The translations under genes and the position numbers were made by a program. Below the pieces are notes generated by a model that searched no databases, was not told the origin of the DNA, and saw only the letters and a list, made by a program, of their open reading frames with translations. From positions 1 to 36,498 of the forward strand of contig DASUUK010000105.1 in the NCBI GenBank assembly GCA_036374135.1: 36,498 nucleotides of DNA. Reading direction: 5' to 3'. This document shows positions 24,872-32,074 of this stretch, piece after piece. Position 1 is the first letter of the stretch; every line of letters starts with the position of its first letter. Origin of the DNA: Euzebyales bacterium (GTDB lineage: Bacteria > Actinomycetota > Nitriliruptoria > Euzebyales > JAHELV01).

Positions 24872-26365
24872 TCACCCGGCTCCGTTGATCTCGAGCAGCA
24901 GACCCGACGTCGGCGTCACCAGATCGAGCAGCCACGTCGGCCACACGCCGATCAGCACCACGAGCGCCAGCAGTCCGACCAGCACCGCTGCCTCGCGCGC
25001 GCCCAGGTCGGCGAAGCCGGTGAGTCGATCGGGCGTGTCGCCGAAGAACAACTGCTGGAGCAGCTGCAGGAACAGCGCCGCGGTGATCAGCACACCGAGC
25101 AGCCCGATGGCGGCGAGGACCGGGAAGACCGCGAAGGTTCCCACGAAGATCTGGAACTCGGCGACGAACCCGGCGAGTCCGGGCAACCCCAGGCTGGCGA
25201 AGGCGGCCACGGTGGTCGCGCCGGCGAACCGCGGCGCAGGTCCCGCGAGCCCGCCGTAGTGGTCGAGCCGGTAGTCGGCCGTGCGTTGCCACATGGACCC
25301 GGCCAGCAGGAACAGCGCGCCCGTGATCAGGCCGTGGGCGACCATCTCGACCACCGCCCCGGTGATGGCCAGGCTCCTGGCGGCGGACTGGCCGGTCGCC
25401 GCCCCCGCGACGGCGACGCCCAGCACCGCGTACCCCATGTGGTTGACCGACGTGTACGCGATCCGGCGCTTGAGATCGATCTGACCCAGCGCGACGAGTG
25501 CGCCGTAGACGATGCTGACGACCGCCACGATCGCCAGGGGCAGCGCGAAGGCCGCGAAGGTCTCACGCGCCATCGCGAGCGGGATGCGGATCATTCCGAA
25601 GGTGCCCATCTTCAACAGCACGCCGGCCAGGATGGCGGACACCGGGCCGGGCGCGTCGACATGGGCGGGCGGCAGCCACGTGTGCACGGGCACGAGCGGG
25701 GTCTTGACGGCGAGCCCGAACAGGACCGCCGCCATCGCGAGCCCGGCCCGCGCGCCCCCACCCGCCAGCGGCTGCTGCGCGATGAGCTCACGCATGTCGA
25801 ACGTCAGCGGGTCGGTGCCCAGGTAGAGCGCGAGGAAGCCGAGCAGCATCACCAGCGACCCGGCCAGCGTGTAGAGGAAGAACTTCAGAGCCGACTTCTG
25901 CGCGTCGCCGTGCCCCCACCGGCCGATCAGGAAGTACATGCCGACCAGGCTCAGGTCGAAAAACACGTAGAAGACGAGCAGATCGATCGTGAGGAACAGC
26001 CCGAGTGACGCGAACTGCAGGAACAGCAGCCATGCCCGGTACTGCCGGTGGCGCCCGCGCAGGTCGACGGGGTACAGGGCGGCGGCGATGAACAACAGCG
26101 CGGTCAGCAGTGCCAGCGCCAGCGCGATCCCGTCGATGCCGACGCGCCAACCGACGCCCAGAGTCGGGATCCACTCGACGTCGGTGACCTGCTGGAACAG
26201 CGCGTCGCCACCTGAGTCGAATCGCAGCCACGCGCCAGACAGCAGTGCCAGCGGTGTGGCGGCCGCGACCGCCGTCAGCAGGCGCGACGCGCGCTCGTCC
26301 AACCGCGGGACCGCCACCAGCGTGATGGCGCCGAGCAGCGGCGTGAAGATAGCCAGGGTCAACAC
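24872..26365 (-). CDS. nuoM: Complex I-like membrane subunit M
   Basis: A 497-residue antiporter-like membrane subunit. Recognisable segments are FFDLSLVGMYFLIGRWGHGDAQKSALKFFLYTLAGS, VKTPLVPVHTWLPPAHVDAPGPVSAILAGVLLKMGTFGMIR and GLPGLAGFVAEFQIFVG. The key lysines are kept (Lys221 in AVKTP, the lysine in LLKMG) and so is the late glutamate (VAEF). The TM5 glutamate of E. coli NuoM (E144) is Asp137 here, a milder change than in NuoN. The start is GTG 26365, four bases after the nuoL stop, without a clear ribosome site, which suggests translational coupling. Confidence 0.94.
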   Translation of the reverse strand: MLTLAIFTPLLGAITLVAVPRLDERASRLLTAVAAATPLALLSGAWLRFDSGGDALFQQVTDVEWIPTLGVGWRVGIDGIALALALLTALLFIAAALYPVDLRGRHRQYRAWLLFLQFASLGLFLTIDLLVFYVFFDLSLVGMYFLIGRWGHGDAQKSALKFFLYTLAGSLVMLLGFLALYLGTDPLTFDMRELIAQQPLAGGGARAGLAMAAVLFGLAVKTPLVPVHTWLPPAHVDAPGPVSAILAGVLLKMGTFGMIRIPLAMARETFAAFALPLAIVAVVSIVYGALVALGQIDLKRRIAYTSVNHMGYAVLGVAVAGAATGQSAARSLAITGAVVEMVAHGLITGALFLLAGSMWQRTADYRLDHYGGLAGPAPRFAGATTVAAFASLGLPGLAGFVAEFQIFVGTFAVFPVLAAIGLLGVLITAALFLQLLQQLFFGDTPDRLTGFADLGAREAAVLVGLLALVVLIGVWPTWLLDLVTPTSGLLLEINGAG

Positions 26366-26369
26366 GGGT

Positions 26370-28289
26370 TCACATGCTCCAGGCCGCGGTCAGGGCGACC
26401 AGCACGAGCGTGCCGATCGCGATCGCCGCGTAGTAGGTGTGGGCCTGTCCGGTCTGGACGCGGCGGCTGTCACGCCCCGCGACGCCGATCAGGCGGGCCA
26501 GGCCGGTGACCGTGCCGTCGACACCCAGCTCGGCGACGCGGTCGAGCACCCGCGCGGCCCAGGCGGTGAACGTGGCGATGCCGCGCACGCCGGCGTCGAC
26601 CACGTGGTCGTCGGAGCGCCGCAGTTGGCCGCTCAGGGTGCGTCCGACGGCGGCGATCCCGCGCACCGCGCCGTCGATGACCGCGTCGTCGAAGCGCGCC
26701 ACGGCTCCGGCGGCCGCCAACGTGGGGTCCACGACGGCGACGCGGGTCAGCGCGGGCAGGCCGATCCAGGTCGCGACGCGGTCGGCGCGTGGCGTGGTCG
26801 CGGCGTGGGCGAGCCGGTCGTGGCGACGCAGGACCACCGCGGCGTAGCTCGCCACGGCGATGGCCAGCAGCGACGCGGCCAGCTCCCATGGAGCCCGCGT
26901 GGGCAGGTCCCCGCCGACGACCGCAGTCAGCGCGCGCCCGCCGGCGGGCAGCCACAGCAGCCCGAGCGCCAGGCCGAGCGCTCCCAGCAGCCCGATCGCG
27001 ATGTGCTCGGTCATGGTCGGCCGATCGCGCAGCGCAACGTGTCGGCGGTCCCGCGGCGTCCCGTACGCCAGCAGCTGGAACCTGGCCGCGTAGTAGGCGC
27101 TGAGCCCGCCGGCGACGATGACGGCCACGGCGAGCCACGTGCCGTGGTGCGCGGCGGCGGCGACCACGCCGTCCTTGGTCCACGCCATGCCCAGCGGCGG
27201 CACCGCGGCGAGCGCGATGGTGCCCGACGCGGTCAGCCACGTCATCGCCGGTAGGCTGCGTCGAAGGCCCATGCGGGCCAGTTCGCGCGTCCCGGTCGCG
27301 CCGATCGCGACACCGGCCGACAGGAACAGCAGGGCCTTGCACAACGCGTGTGCGATCAGGTGGGCGACCGCGATCGTCGGGTAGCCGGCGCCGACGGCGA
27401 CGAGCATCAGCCCGTACTGGGCCGACGTCGAGGCTGCCAACAGCTTCTTCGCGTCGTCCTGCACGGTGGCGACGACACCGCCTGCGAGCGCGGTCAGCAG
27501 GCCAACGGCCATCGTCGTTGGAGCGAACCAGCCGACGGTGTCGAGCACCGGATGCAGGCGGGCCAACAGGTACGCGCCGGCGGCGACCATGGTCGCCGAG
27601 TGCAGCAGCGCCGACGCCGACGACGGTCCGGCCATCGCCGAGAACAGCCACGGCGCGAACGGGACCTGCGCCGACTTCGCCACCGCCGCCACCAGCACAC
27701 CGGCGACGACGGCGTGGGCGGCCGGCCCCTCCATCCCGGGCAGGTCCGCGAACGCCAACCCACCGCTGGCGGCGAACGCGGCACCCGCGGCGACGAACAG
27801 CCCGAGGTCACCGGCGCGCGTGGCGTTGAACGCGTGTGCCGCCATCGCCGGCGCGTCACCGCGCCACTCGTGGGCGATCAACGCCCACGAGACGGCGCCG
27901 ACCAGTTCCCAGCCGATCAGCAGCGACAGCAGATCCTCTGCGAGCAGCACGAGCTCCATTGCGCCGACGAAGGCGACCAGCAGGCCGAGCAACCGCGGCA
28001 GGCCAACGGCGTCCTCGTGGGCTACGGCCCACGCGACGACGGCGAGCGCCACCAGCGGGACCAACGCGATCAGAGGGCGGCTGACGCCGCTGACACCGAG
28101 CCGCAGCACCAAGCCCCCGCCCCACCCGAGCGACGTCGACGGCTGCCACAACGCCGTCCACGCGGTGGTCACGAGTGTGACCGTCAGTGCGGCGCAGGCC
28201 ACGATGCCGAGCGCGCGCCGCGATCCGCCACGCCACACGCCGAGCGCGAGGCCCGTCAGCGCGGGCAGCCAGATGATCGAGAGCAGCAT
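26370..28289 (-). CDS. nuoL: Complex I-like membrane subunit L
   Basis: A 639-residue distal antiporter-like subunit. All classical channel residues are present: Glu128 (IGWELVG), Lys205 (AKSAQVPFAPWL), His230 (ALLHSATM), Lys318 (HALCKALLFL) and Lys372 (AWTKDG). The C-terminal lateral-helix region (about 490-605) is rich in amphipathic segments and holds a threefold repeat of the type DDAVIDGAVRGIA (534-546), DDHVVDAGVRGIA (560-572) and GVDGTVTGLARL (589-600). A last membrane helix follows (QAHTYYAAIAIGTLVLVAL). Start ATG 28289, one base after the nuoK stop. It looks able to transport protons, in contrast to NuoN and NuoH, where key residues have changed. Confidence 0.94.
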   Translation of the reverse strand: MLLSIIWLPALTGLALGVWRGGSRRALGIVACAALTVTLVTTAWTALWQPSTSLGWGGGLVLRLGVSGVSRPLIALVPLVALAVVAWAVAHEDAVGLPRLLGLLVAFVGAMELVLLAEDLLSLLIGWELVGAVSWALIAHEWRGDAPAMAAHAFNATRAGDLGLFVAAGAAFAASGGLAFADLPGMEGPAAHAVVAGVLVAAVAKSAQVPFAPWLFSAMAGPSSASALLHSATMVAAGAYLLARLHPVLDTVGWFAPTTMAVGLLTALAGGVVATVQDDAKKLLAASTSAQYGLMLVAVGAGYPTIAVAHLIAHALCKALLFLSAGVAIGATGTRELARMGLRRSLPAMTWLTASGTIALAAVPPLGMAWTKDGVVAAAAHHGTWLAVAVIVAGGLSAYYAARFQLLAYGTPRDRRHVALRDRPTMTEHIAIGLLGALGLALGLLWLPAGGRALTAVVGGDLPTRAPWELAASLLAIAVASYAAVVLRRHDRLAHAATTPRADRVATWIGLPALTRVAVVDPTLAAAGAVARFDDAVIDGAVRGIAAVGRTLSGQLRRSDDHVVDAGVRGIATFTAWAARVLDRVAELGVDGTVTGLARLIGVAGRDSRRVQTGQAHTYYAAIAIGTLVLVALTAAWSM

Positions 28290-28290
28290 C

Positions 28291-28596
28291 TCAGCCCTTC
28301 AACGTCGAGATGCCTTCGGTCATGTCGGCCTGACGCGTCCGGTAGACGGCGACCACGAGCGCGAACCCGATCGCCATCTCGACGGCCATAACGGCCATGG
28401 CGACGATCACGAGCACCTGCCCCTCGGGGACACCACCGGCCGCGTAGGCCCAGACCCCGGCGCCGGCGAGGATCGCGCCGTTCACCATCAGTTCGATGCC
28501 CATCATGATCATGACGAACGTCTGCTGCGCCAGGGCGCCCCAGACACCGATGCCGATCAGCGCGGCGGCGACCAGCAGCACGGTCACCAGCGTCAT
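28291..28596 (-). CDS. nuoK: Complex I-like membrane subunit K
   Basis: A 101-residue protein with three membrane helices, the standard length. Both membrane glutamates needed for proton transfer in E. coli NuoK are present: Glu35 in MMGIELMVNGAIL and Glu73 in MAVEMAIGFALVV. The ATG overlaps the stop of the preceding 32-codon ORF (ATGA). Confidence 0.95.
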   Translation of the reverse strand: MTLVTVLLVAAALIGIGVWGALAQQTFVMIMMGIELMVNGAILAGAGVWAYAAGGVPEGQVLVIVAMAVMAVEMAIGFALVVAVYRTRQADMTEGISTLKG

Positions 28597-28691
28597 CGTG
28601 CGCGCCCCGCTCGGCGGATCGTAGAGCTCGTCGTCTCCGCCGTAGCGACGCTCGGCTCACGACGGCCCAGAAAGCCTTGCGGCGCGGTCAT
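28593..28691 (-). CDS. 32-aa small ORF bridging nuoJ and nuoK
   Basis: The 94-base gap between nuoJ and nuoK is exactly filled by a 32-codon frame. Its ATG overlaps the nuoJ stop (TGATG) and its TGA overlaps the nuoK start (ATGA). The predicted peptide is hydrophilic and basic, with Thr/Ser-rich middle (VATAETTSSTIRRAGRAR), without cysteine or membrane segment. It may be a real micro-subunit, a coupling ORF that carries ribosomes from nuoJ to nuoK, or a residue of a lost gene. There is no homology evidence. Confidence 0.4.
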   Translation of the reverse strand: MTAPQGFLGRREPSVATAETTSSTIRRAGRAR

Positions 28692-29302
28692 CAGTGCCCC
28701 CCGTGGTGCATGTGGCCGTGCCCGCCGCCGTCGTCGACGAGATCGTCCTCGGGACGGTGGTCGCCATCCGGTTCGAGCGGTGGAGCGACCGAGCCGCCGT
28801 CGTCGTCGCCGTACCGGCCGCGTGCAGATGACAGCATCACGGCGCACACCATCGTCGCGACCAAGGTGACGCCGGCGGTCTCGAACACCAGCATCGAGTC
28901 GCCCAGCAACTCGCTGCCCAGCGCGCGGATTGTCGCCGGGATCGGCGCGGCCGGCGCGTCCGGGAATGCGCCGGCCACCGCGACGCCACCGAGGCCGAGC
29001 GTGGCGACGACCCCTGCGCCGATCGCGAACCGGGGCTGGTGCACCATGTTCATCGGGTTGAGCCCTGCCGGGTTCATCATGAACATGACCATGAACAGCG
29101 CCATCACGACCATCTCGACGGTCATCATGAACAGCAGCGCGGTCCCCAGGTACTCGGCCAGCAGCAGCACGCAGAGCGCGCCGACGTTGAGGAACGACGC
29201 GAGCAGCAGGAACGACGCGCGCACCATCGAGTCCGTGCGGAACACCCGCCATCCGGTCCAGATCGCGGCGGCCGAGAAGACGGCGAAGGCGGCGGACGTC
29301 AC
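28691..29302 (-). CDS. nuoJ: Complex I-like membrane subunit J with a His-rich tail
   Basis: A 203-residue membrane subunit with five helices. TM3 carries LNVGALCVLLLAEYLGTALLFMMTVEMVVMALFMVMF, where the glutamate and the glycine/bulge region of NuoJ are expected. The C-terminal tail (about 165-203) is acidic and ends in GGGHGHMHHGGH, a metal-binding-like tail not usual for NuoJ. The start is GTG 29302, overlapping the nuoH stop (GTGA), preceded by GGGGTGG. The frame is open to 29362 but those codons lie inside nuoH. NuoI, normally encoded just before NuoJ, is absent. Confidence 0.92.
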   Translation of the reverse strand: MTSAAFAVFSAAAIWTGWRVFRTDSMVRASFLLLASFLNVGALCVLLLAEYLGTALLFMMTVEMVVMALFMVMFMMNPAGLNPMNMVHQPRFAIGAGVVATLGLGGVAVAGAFPDAPAAPIPATIRALGSELLGDSMLVFETAGVTLVATMVCAVMLSSARGRYGDDDGGSVAPPLEPDGDHRPEDDLVDDGGGHGHMHHGGH

Positions 29303-30231
29303 AGCGACACCACCCCGGCGATCGCGAGATCCGCGAACGCCAGGGGCAGCAGCACGGTCCACGCGATGTGGACGAAGCGCTCAGGGCTGACCCGCGCGAG
29401 CAGGTGCCGACTGGCGAGCACGGTCACCGCCACCGCGGCGGTCTTGAGCGCCATCCACACGATGGGCGGCAGCACCGGGCCCAGCCATCCGCCGAGGAAG
29501 ACGGCCGCCGCGGCGGCCGAGAACGCGACGAGCATCGCCGCGCGTGCGCCGACCCACGCCAGCCGGACCACGCCGCTGTCCTCGGCGGCGCCTCCGCCGG
29601 CCAGGTCGGGGCTGTCGACGATGGCCAACGGGCCGGTGAACGTGACGCCCGCCGTGACGATCAGGAACAACGGCAGTCCGAGCGGCTGGCGGACCACGTT
29701 CCACACCGGTTCCTGCGAGGCCACGATCGCGCCGATCGACAGCGACTCCGCCGGCAGCGCCGCGGCGATCAGGACGAACATGCTCAGCAGTTCGTACGAC
29801 AGCGCGACCCCGACGAAGCGGTAGCCCGCGACCAGCGGCAGAGCGGAGTTCGGCGCCCACCCGTGGAGGAAGATCGCAACGATCGCCAACGCCTCGGCGG
29901 CGCCGAACACGACGATGCCGGTACGGACGTCGGCCACGGCCAGCCCGGGTCCCAGCGGAACGACGCTGAGCGCCATCGCGGCCAGCCCGGCGTAGGCCGC
30001 CGGCGCCATCACCCAGAGGATCCTGTCGGGCGCCTCGGTGGTCACCGGCTGCCGGCGCGCGACGGCGGCGGCCTCCCGGGCCGGGCCCGTGACGACCGAC
30101 CACAGCACCGGCCGTCCGGCGACCAGGGCGAACAGCACACGGTCGACGACCGCCACCAGGTACGCGCCGATCGCGAGCACACTCGCGATCAGCACCACGG
30201 CGGGGCCCGTGCCCACGGTGACCGCGTCCAT
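29299..30231 (-). CDS. nuoH: Complex I-like membrane subunit H, divergent quinone site
   Basis: A 310-residue protein with about eight helices, matching NuoH at ILWVMAPAAYAGLAAMALSVVPLGPG, ADVRTGIVVF, HGWAPNSALPLVAGYRFVGVALSYEL and AAAVFLGGW. NuoH normally lines the quinone chamber. Two conserved parts of that site are changed. The RxGPNRxG loop is replaced by RPVLWSVVTGPAREAA (40-55), and the acidic PFDLPEAExELVxGY segment reads PLAIVDSPDLAGGGAAEDSG (201-220). The scaffold is kept but canonical quinone binding is doubtful. Start ATG 30231 overlaps the stop of the NuoB/D-like gene (TGATG). Confidence 0.9.
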   Translation of the reverse strand: MDAVTVGTGPAVVLIASVLAIGAYLVAVVDRVLFALVAGRPVLWSVVTGPAREAAAVARRQPVTTEAPDRILWVMAPAAYAGLAAMALSVVPLGPGLAVADVRTGIVVFGAAEALAIVAIFLHGWAPNSALPLVAGYRFVGVALSYELLSMFVLIAAALPAESLSIGAIVASQEPVWNVVRQPLGLPLFLIVTAGVTFTGPLAIVDSPDLAGGGAAEDSGVVRLAWVGARAAMLVAFSAAAAAVFLGGWLGPVLPPIVWMALKTAAVAVTVLASRHLLARVSPERFVHIAWTVLLPLAFADLAIAGVVSL

Positions 30232-31295
30232 CACGTCTGCACTCCCACGGCGTCGGGCTGCAACGCGTCGACGCTCGCCAGGGTCGCCATCGCGTCGGTC
30301 AGCGTCATGCCCACGACCGCGGCCTCGACCGCCGACGGTTCGGCCGACGGCGCGGCGCCCGAGACCGAGCCGTCGATCGCGGCGGTCAGCGTGGCGATCC
30401 GGTGCCGCCACCGCTGCGCCGCGTCGCCCCCGTCGATCGTGCCAACGCCGCGCAGGGTCCACAACAGCCCGCTGCGGCGGACGCGGCGACACAGCCCGGC
30501 GGTTGCCCGCGCCAACGGCGCGCGATCCGCGTCGTCGGTCACCGTGCGGGCCAGCGCGGCGGCGCGGGACGCCAGCGCGTCGAGCCCGGCGACGTGCAGG
30601 CCGTGGGCGGTGCGGCGCAGCAGCCGGCGTGCAGTGCGCAGGTCCGGGTCGGCGGGTTCGCCGAACCATTCGTCGCGGGCGCGCCGCACGGTCAGCTCGG
30701 CGTCCTGCAGCACGTCGCCCTGCAGCGTGACGTGCAGGGTGACCGGGCCGGGCAGGGGATCGAGGAACGGTCCGAGCACCAGGTCGAGCTGGTCGAGCGC
30801 CAGCCCGTCGCGGTCGTCGCCCGTCATCGTCATCGGCCGCCCGTACGGCGTGCCGCCCATCATCCCCTCGCCGCCCTGCCCGAACGGGCCGACGCCCCGC
30901 CACGCGTTCGGCTCGGTGTCGGGCAGCAGGTCCCGGGCGCCTCGCGCCGGCTCGGCGATGACCACCGATCGTGATCGGTGCACCTGGGCGATCACCGCGT
31001 CCAGGTCCTCGTCGACCACCTGTGCAGGCACGTCCCTCGCCGCGCCGGCCGGCCGCCACGCCACGACCGCTCGTGGGTGCGGCAGCTGGTCGTGCACCCG
31101 CTGGAGCGGCTCCCGGTCCTCGTCGTCGATCGTTCCGGCGACCAGCAGCACCGCCGCGTGCCGCGGGGTCGTGACCACCCGCACGCCGGGGACACCGCGC
31201 AGCTCCTGCGTGGCCTCCCACGCGCCGGCGCCTGCGGCGATCGCCACGGCCACGTCGGTTCGCTGCCGCTCGCCCTCGTTGGGGGTCACTGCCAT
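30231..31295 (-). CDS. NuoB/NuoD-like fusion protein without iron-sulfur ligands
   Basis: A 354-residue soluble protein between nuoA and nuoH, where nuoB, nuoC and nuoD normally lie. Residues 38-80 follow NuoB: GVRVVTTPRHAAVLLVAGT (compare VLRASPRQADLMVVAGT in E. coli), then VHDQLPHPRAVVAW (compare LYDQMLEPKWVI). The N2-cluster cysteine pair is absent: GAGAWEAT stands at 22-29 where SCCYVEM would be. Cys269 is the only cysteine in the whole protein. Residues about 150-205 resemble the N-terminal beta domain of NuoD (DQLDLVLGPF, VTLHVTLQGDVLQDAEL), followed by an Arg/Ala-rich helical region (about 215-310) that lacks the quinone-binding His and Tyr motifs. ATG 31295 overlaps nuoA by ten bases; GTG 31289 is an alternative. 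It probably caps the membrane arm without carrying electrons. Confidence 0.75.
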   Translation of the reverse strand: MAVTPNEGERQRTDVAVAIAAGAGAWEATQELRGVPGVRVVTTPRHAAVLLVAGTIDDEDREPLQRVHDQLPHPRAVVAWRPAGAARDVPAQVVDEDLDAVIAQVHRSRSVVIAEPARGARDLLPDTEPNAWRGVGPFGQGGEGMMGGTPYGRPMTMTGDDRDGLALDQLDLVLGPFLDPLPGPVTLHVTLQGDVLQDAELTVRRARDEWFGEPADPDLRTARRLLRRTAHGLHVAGLDALASRAAALARTVTDDADRAPLARATAGLCRRVRRSGLLWTLRGVGTIDGGDAAQRWRHRIATLTAAIDGSVSGAAPSAEPSAVEAAVVGMTLTDAMATLASVDALQPDAVGVQT

Positions 31296-31642
31296 CGGAA
31301 CGCGCCCTCGCGCCAGCCGTAGACGACGCCGACCGACAGGATCCCGAGGAACATGCCCATCTCGGCGAGGGCCTTGACGCCCTCCTCGACGAACACGACC
31401 GCCCACGGATACATGAACATCATCTCCATCTCGAAGGCGATGAACAGCAGCGTCATGGGGTAGTAGCGCACGTGGAACCGGCTCCACGCGTGGGTCTCGG
31501 GCTCCCAGCCTCCGAGCACGGGCACGCGTTGCGGCGCGGACGACCTGTACGGCGACGTCCGGCGGGCGACCACGACGCACAGCGCGGTCGCCAATGCCGC
31601 GGCGGCGGTGACGGTGAACGAGGCAAGGAACGCCGGCAGCAC
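31286..31642 (-). CDS. nuoA: Complex I-like membrane subunit A
   Basis: A 118-residue, three-helix subunit. The family core is clear in RFHVRYYPMTLLFIAFEMEMMFMYPWAVVF, where the acidic pair of E. coli NuoA (FDLE) appears as FEME. The loop that normally carries YECG and contacts the quinone cavity is changed to a Pro/Trp-containing VLGGWEPETHAWS (about 42-54) without cysteine. The start is GTG 31642 with GGGTGATC just upstream, six bases after the arsR stop, so arsR and nuoA share a transcript. Confidence 0.93.
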   Translation of the reverse strand: MLPAFLASFTVTAAAALATALCVVVARRTSPYRSSAPQRVPVLGGWEPETHAWSRFHVRYYPMTLLFIAFEMEMMFMYPWAVVFVEEGVKALAEMGMFLGILSVGVVYGWREGAFRWQ

Positions 31643-31648
31643 GGCAGA

Positions 31649-32011
31649 TCACCCGCCCTCGAGGTCGCTGGCGCCACCGTTCCCGACCAGTTTGAGCACG
31701 CGGTGGGCAACCGGGTCAGCCAATCGATAGTAGATGACGCGGCCCTCGCGACGGTTTCGCACGACGCCTGCCGTGCGCAGCAACCGCAACCCGTGCGACA
31801 CCGACGAGTCGCTCACGTCCAGCGCCAGCGCCAGGTCGCCGACGCAGAGCTCATCGGCCTCGGCCAGCGCCGACACGATGCGGATCCGCACGGGGTCGGC
31901 CAGCAGCCGCAGCGTCTCAGCGACGCGCTCGCCGTCATCCGCGGTCAGCGCATGCTCGCGCGCGACCGCGACCCGCTCGGGATCGATGGGATGGTCATGG
32001 TCGAAGGGCAC
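31649..32011 (-). CDS. ArsR/SmtB-family transcriptional regulator heading the nuo operon
   Basis: A 120-residue winged-helix repressor. It has LADPVRIRIVSALAEADELCVGDLALALDVSDSSVSHGLRLLRTAGVVRNRREGRVIYYRLAD, where ELCVGDLA is the position of the alpha-3 metal motif ELCVCDLA; only one of its two cysteines is kept. The start FDHDHPIDPERVAVAREHAL contains His/Asp pairs that could be metal ligands, as in zinc or nickel/cobalt sensors, and a further Asp and His lie in LADPVAHRV near the end. GTG 32011 lies seven bases after a TAATGT -10 element, so the transcript may be leaderless. First gene of the operon, probably autoregulated. Confidence 0.9.
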   Translation of the reverse strand: MPFDHDHPIDPERVAVAREHALTADDGERVAETLRLLADPVRIRIVSALAEADELCVGDLALALDVSDSSVSHGLRLLRTAGVVRNRREGRVIYYRLADPVAHRVLKLVGNGGASDLEGG

Positions 32012-32018
32012 GCCCGGT

Positions 32019-32024
32019 ACATTA
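32019..32024 (-). promoter_or_regulatory. -10 element of the arsR-nuo operon
   Basis: TAATGT on the minus strand ends seven bases before the GTG at 32011 and overlaps the left end of a 14-bp inverted repeat, so a repressor on the repeat would block it. GGTACATTACC here is itself a short palindrome. Confidence 0.45.
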
Positions 32025-32061
32025 CCCCGACACCCTGACGGATGTGTGGGTGTCGGGGTAA
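32022..32061 (-). terminator. Long hairpin: protease-gene terminator and possible arsR operator
   Basis: TTACCCCGACACCC (32022-32035) and its exact complement (32048-32061) form a perfect 14-bp stem with a 12-base loop. It starts 14 bases after the protease stop and ends on the arsR -10 element. It suits termination of the protease message. As an inverted repeat at a repressor promoter it could also be the ArsR binding site. Confidence 0.6.
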
Positions 32062-32074
32062 CGGCGTGTGGTGA

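Noticed and set aside
24188-26008. Very long plus-strand open frames opposite nuoM and nuoN
   Set aside because: Their translations are Gln/Arg/His-rich and hydrophilic, typical antisense products of GC-rich membrane genes.
23432-32011. Reading the operon as an Mrp antiporter or a DabA/DabB-type transporter
   Set aside because: NuoA, NuoH and NuoJ are present, which Mrp and DabAB lack, and no DUF2309 protein or MrpE/F/G-like gene is seen.
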